The notes beneath the pieces were generated by a model. It had not been told where the DNA came from. It saw only the letters and a program-made list of their open reading frames with translations, and made no database searches. The translations under genes were made by a program, and so were the position numbers. DNA of 64,000 nt. Origin: Marinibacterium anthonyi (lineage in GTDB: Bacteria > Pseudomonadota > Alphaproteobacteria > Rhodobacterales > Rhodobacteraceae). The stretch lies in assembly GCA_003217735.2 (NCBI GenBank), contig CP031585.1:744001-808000 (forward strand). Direction: 5' to 3'. The first letter of the stretch is position 1, and the number at the start of each line of letters is the position of its first letter. Shown here one piece after another: positions 62,047 through 64,000 of this stretch.

Positions 62047-63645
62047 GTGAGCGAAATCACTTCGCCGTCCGTCTCGATCCGGGAGCCTTCCCTTTCCGAC
62101 ACGCTGGCCCGGTTCGCCGCCGCTGCCATCCAGACCCTTGGGCCCGACAAGGTCGACGGCCCGGCCAATGACCTGCTGAGCGACACGCTGCACCGCGAGC
62201 CGGCCGACCATGTCATCCTGCGCCCCGGATCGACCGCGGATGTGCAGGCGGCGCTGGAGCTGGCGCGCAGCCATGGCCAATCGGTGCATCCCTACAGCAC
62301 CGGGCGGAACTGGGGCTACGGCACGTCCTATCCGGCGGACGACCGGACGCGCGTGCTGCTGGACCTGTCGGGCATGAACCGCATCCTCGCCTTCGACGCG
62401 ACGCTGGGCATCGTGACGGTGGAACCCGGCGTGCGGCAGGGCGATCTGGCGGCCTTCCTGGCCGAGCGCGGCGCGCCCTTCATTACGCCGACCACCGGCG
62501 CCGGGCCCAGCCCGTCGCTGATCGGCAATGCGCTGGAACGGGGCTATGGGCTGACCCCCATCGGGGATCATTTCGGCGCCATCATGGGGATCGAGGCGGT
62601 GCTGGCCGATGGCACGGTCTATCGGTCGCCCTTCATGCCCGAGGCGCCGGACGGGCCGCAGCCGGTCTATAAATACGGCACAGGTCCTTACATCGACGGC
62701 GTGTTCAGCCAGGCGGGCAACGCGGTGGTGACCCGCATGACCCTGCGGCTGGCGCCGAAACCGCAACGGATCGAAACCTTCTATTTCATCGTTCGCGACG
62801 ACGCGCATCTTGAGGCATGCATCGACGCGATCCGCTACATGCTGCTGGAAAGCGGCATGCCGATCAGCGGCATCAACTTCGTCAACGGCAGCCGGATGCA
62901 GGCCCAGGTGGGCGGCAACGGCACCATGAGCGTCGCCAAGTGGTTCGGGACAGGCGTTCTGTTTGGCGACAAGGAGATGGTGAAGGCCAGCCGGGCCTGT
63001 GTCCGCCGGGCGCTGAAGGGGCTGGTGCGGCGGGTGTTCTTTCTGAACGAGGACCGCCTGGCGCTGGCGCGCAAGGCCTATGGCGTGTTGCGCAAGACCG
63101 GGCGCGGCGCGGCGCTTGAACCCTTCCTGGTCAATTCTGAAAACCTTCTGGGCATCCTTGGTGGGCAACCCAGCGAATTCGGCATGCCGCTGGCCTATGC
63201 GAAGAACCCGGGCGGGATGCCGGACAAGGGGCTGGACCCGGCGCGCGATGGCTGTGGGCTGCTGTGGTATGTGCCCATCGTGCCGATGCGGGGCGAAGAT
63301 GCGCGGCGTTACGCCAACATGGTCGGCCGGATCTGCGGTAAGTACGGGTTCGACGACATGATCACCTTCAGCTCGCTGTCGCCGACGGCCTTCGACAGCA
63401 CCGTGCCGCTGATCTTCGATCCGACCGAGGAAGGGTCGGCCAAAGCCATGGCCTGTCTGCGCGACCTGATCGAGGAAGGCCGGCGCGAGGGGTTCCATCC
63501 CTATCGCTATCACGGCCGGACCATGGACCTGGCCACCGCCTGCCAGCCGACCTTCTGGGATACGGCGGCACGGGTGAAATCGGCGCTGGACCCCGATCAC
63601 CTGATCTCGCCCGGGCGCTACACGGCGCCCAACGACGCGGCGTGA
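62047..63645 (+). CDS. FAD-linked oxidase of the vanillyl-alcohol oxidase / 4-cresol dehydrogenase type
   Basis: Flavoenzyme of 532 residues. The FAD-binding PP-loop region contains SVHPYSTGRNWGYGTSYPAD (about 80-99), VEPGVRQGDLAAFL, TPTTGAGPSPSLIGNALERG and GDHFGAIMGIEAVLADG. The C-terminal substrate domain ends HLISPGRY, the family's usual end. Relatives oxidise p-substituted phenols or eugenol, or act as lignin-related oxidases. GTG 62047 (VSEITSPSVSIREPS) has GAGG nine bases upstream; the longer frame is less likely. A putative TetR site and another gene follow. Confidence 0.9.
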   Translation: MSEITSPSVSIREPSLSDTLARFAAAAIQTLGPDKVDGPANDLLSDTLHREPADHVILRPGSTADVQAALELARSHGQSVHPYSTGRNWGYGTSYPADDRTRVLLDLSGMNRILAFDATLGIVTVEPGVRQGDLAAFLAERGAPFITPTTGAGPSPSLIGNALERGYGLTPIGDHFGAIMGIEAVLADGTVYRSPFMPEAPDGPQPVYKYGTGPYIDGVFSQAGNAVVTRMTLRLAPKPQRIETFYFIVRDDAHLEACIDAIRYMLLESGMPISGINFVNGSRMQAQVGGNGTMSVAKWFGTGVLFGDKEMVKASRACVRRALKGLVRRVFFLNEDRLALARKAYGVLRKTGRGAALEPFLVNSENLLGILGGQPSEFGMPLAYAKNPGGMPDKGLDPARDGCGLLWYVPIVPMRGEDARRYANMVGRICGKYGFDDMITFSSLSPTAFDSTVPLIFDPTEEGSAKAMACLRDLIEEGRREGFHPYRYHGRTMDLATACQPTFWDTAARVKSALDPDHLISPGRYTAPNDAA

Positions 63646-63744
63646 ACTTGCCGACAGGATTTTCGAAACCATCACAGCTATTACGTCTGTGGTAGTTTCC
63701 TGTTTGTTAGTGAAGTTCTGAAAGACACTTCTGCGGGAACAAAA

Positions 63745-63758
63745 TGACCGGGCGGTCA
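63745..63758. promoter_or_regulatory. TetR-type operator-like palindrome
   Basis: TGACCG-GG-CGGTCA, a perfect palindrome with a two-base spacer, 20 bases before the next ATG. The form is common for TetR-family operators. The cognate regulator is not identified. Confidence 0.55.
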
Positions 63759-63777
63759 ATTCGTTTACGGAGAAGCG

Positions 63778-64000
63778 ATGTTTCAGCACAATCCGAAAGA
63801 TCCTGAGTTTCACATGGCCTTCCCGCCGCCGGCAAGTCAGCCGCCAATCCAGAAACTGAAGCGCAAGCCGGATTTCTGGTATTTCTGGAGGGAGTTCGAG
63901 ACATGCCGCCGCATCTACGGATTGCGGCGCTCGGCGATGTCATCCGTTCTGGGCGATGGCGCGCTGCGGCTGGCCGCGACCAGTGCGATGCGCCTGGATA
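63778..64000 (+). CDS. Unrecognised protein, N-terminal part only
   Basis: Frame open from ATG 63778 to the window end (74 codons). It starts MFQHNPKDPEFHMAFPPPAS and continues KLKRKPDFWYFWREFETCRR, with a GGAG ribosome site 7 bases upstream. No signal peptide. I do not recognise the family; aromatic and basic residues suggest a cytosolic protein or one close to the membrane. Probably controlled by the palindrome at 63745. Confidence 0.6.
   Translation, partial: MFQHNPKDPEFHMAFPPPASQPPIQKLKRKPDFWYFWREFETCRRIYGLRRSAMSSVLGDGALRLAATSAMRLD

Overview
The window is a high-GC alphaproteobacterial chromosome or chromid segment, most likely from the Rhodobacterales (Roseobacter/Paracoccaceae group). 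The basis is the base composition, the short gene overlaps (mostly ATGA), and a sorbitol/mannitol operon with the gene order smoE-F-G-K-S-mtlK known from Rhodobacter sphaeroides. It carries about 50 protein genes, one tRNA-Arg(TCT), several gene relics and no CRISPR array. Family assignments come from reading the translations; no database search was run.

Layout. 1-4.7 kb: minus-strand amino-sugar operon (hypothetical ORF, BadF-type kinase, GntR regulator, nagA, sugar-binding protein running off the edge). 4.7-5.7 kb: no convincing gene. 5.7-9.1 kb: chemoreceptor with a secreted sensor-like partner, and an alpha/beta hydrolase. 9.2-13.4 kb: secreted alkaline phosphatase behind a Zur-box-like palindrome, then a three-gene FtsX-type ABC system resembling Zur-regulated zinc uptake operons. 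13.5-18.7 kb: FAD amine oxidase, small DUF3307-like membrane protein, and a large ABC/cyclic-nucleotide-binding protein with a degenerate ATPase site. 18.9 kb: tRNA-Arg.

19.4-30.2 kb is an oxidoreductase island: zinc alcohol dehydrogenase, frameshifted aldo/keto reductase relic, LysR regulator, SDR, NAD(P)-binding reductase, MFS exporter, periplasmic PaoABC-type molybdenum aldehyde oxidoreductase, secreted cupin of the hydroxynitrile-lyase type, and a transposase relic. It has several repeated operator-like motifs. 30.3-33.7 kb: SbmA/BacA transporter, homocysteine S-methyltransferase, TetR regulator.

33.7-44.8 kb is a polyol catabolism locus. ABC importer SmoEFGK brings polyols in; SmoS, MtlK and a second zinc dehydrogenase oxidise them to ketoses; a divergent PfkB kinase and a GatZ-type protein probably turn D-tagatose into D-fructose 6-phosphate; a LacI regulator sits between the arms, and matching palindromes precede both. 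45.1-50.4 kb: overlapping genes for a membrane class III nucleotide cyclase, a methyltransferase, an amino-acid binding protein/permease fusion and a second permease. A convergent Tat-exported nucleotidase follows.

52.4-61.7 kb: complete N-type F-ATPase operon (atpDCQRBEFAG) next to a P-type cation ATPase. 62-64 kb: vanillyl-alcohol-oxidase-type flavoenzyme and the start of an unrecognised gene behind a TetR-like palindrome.
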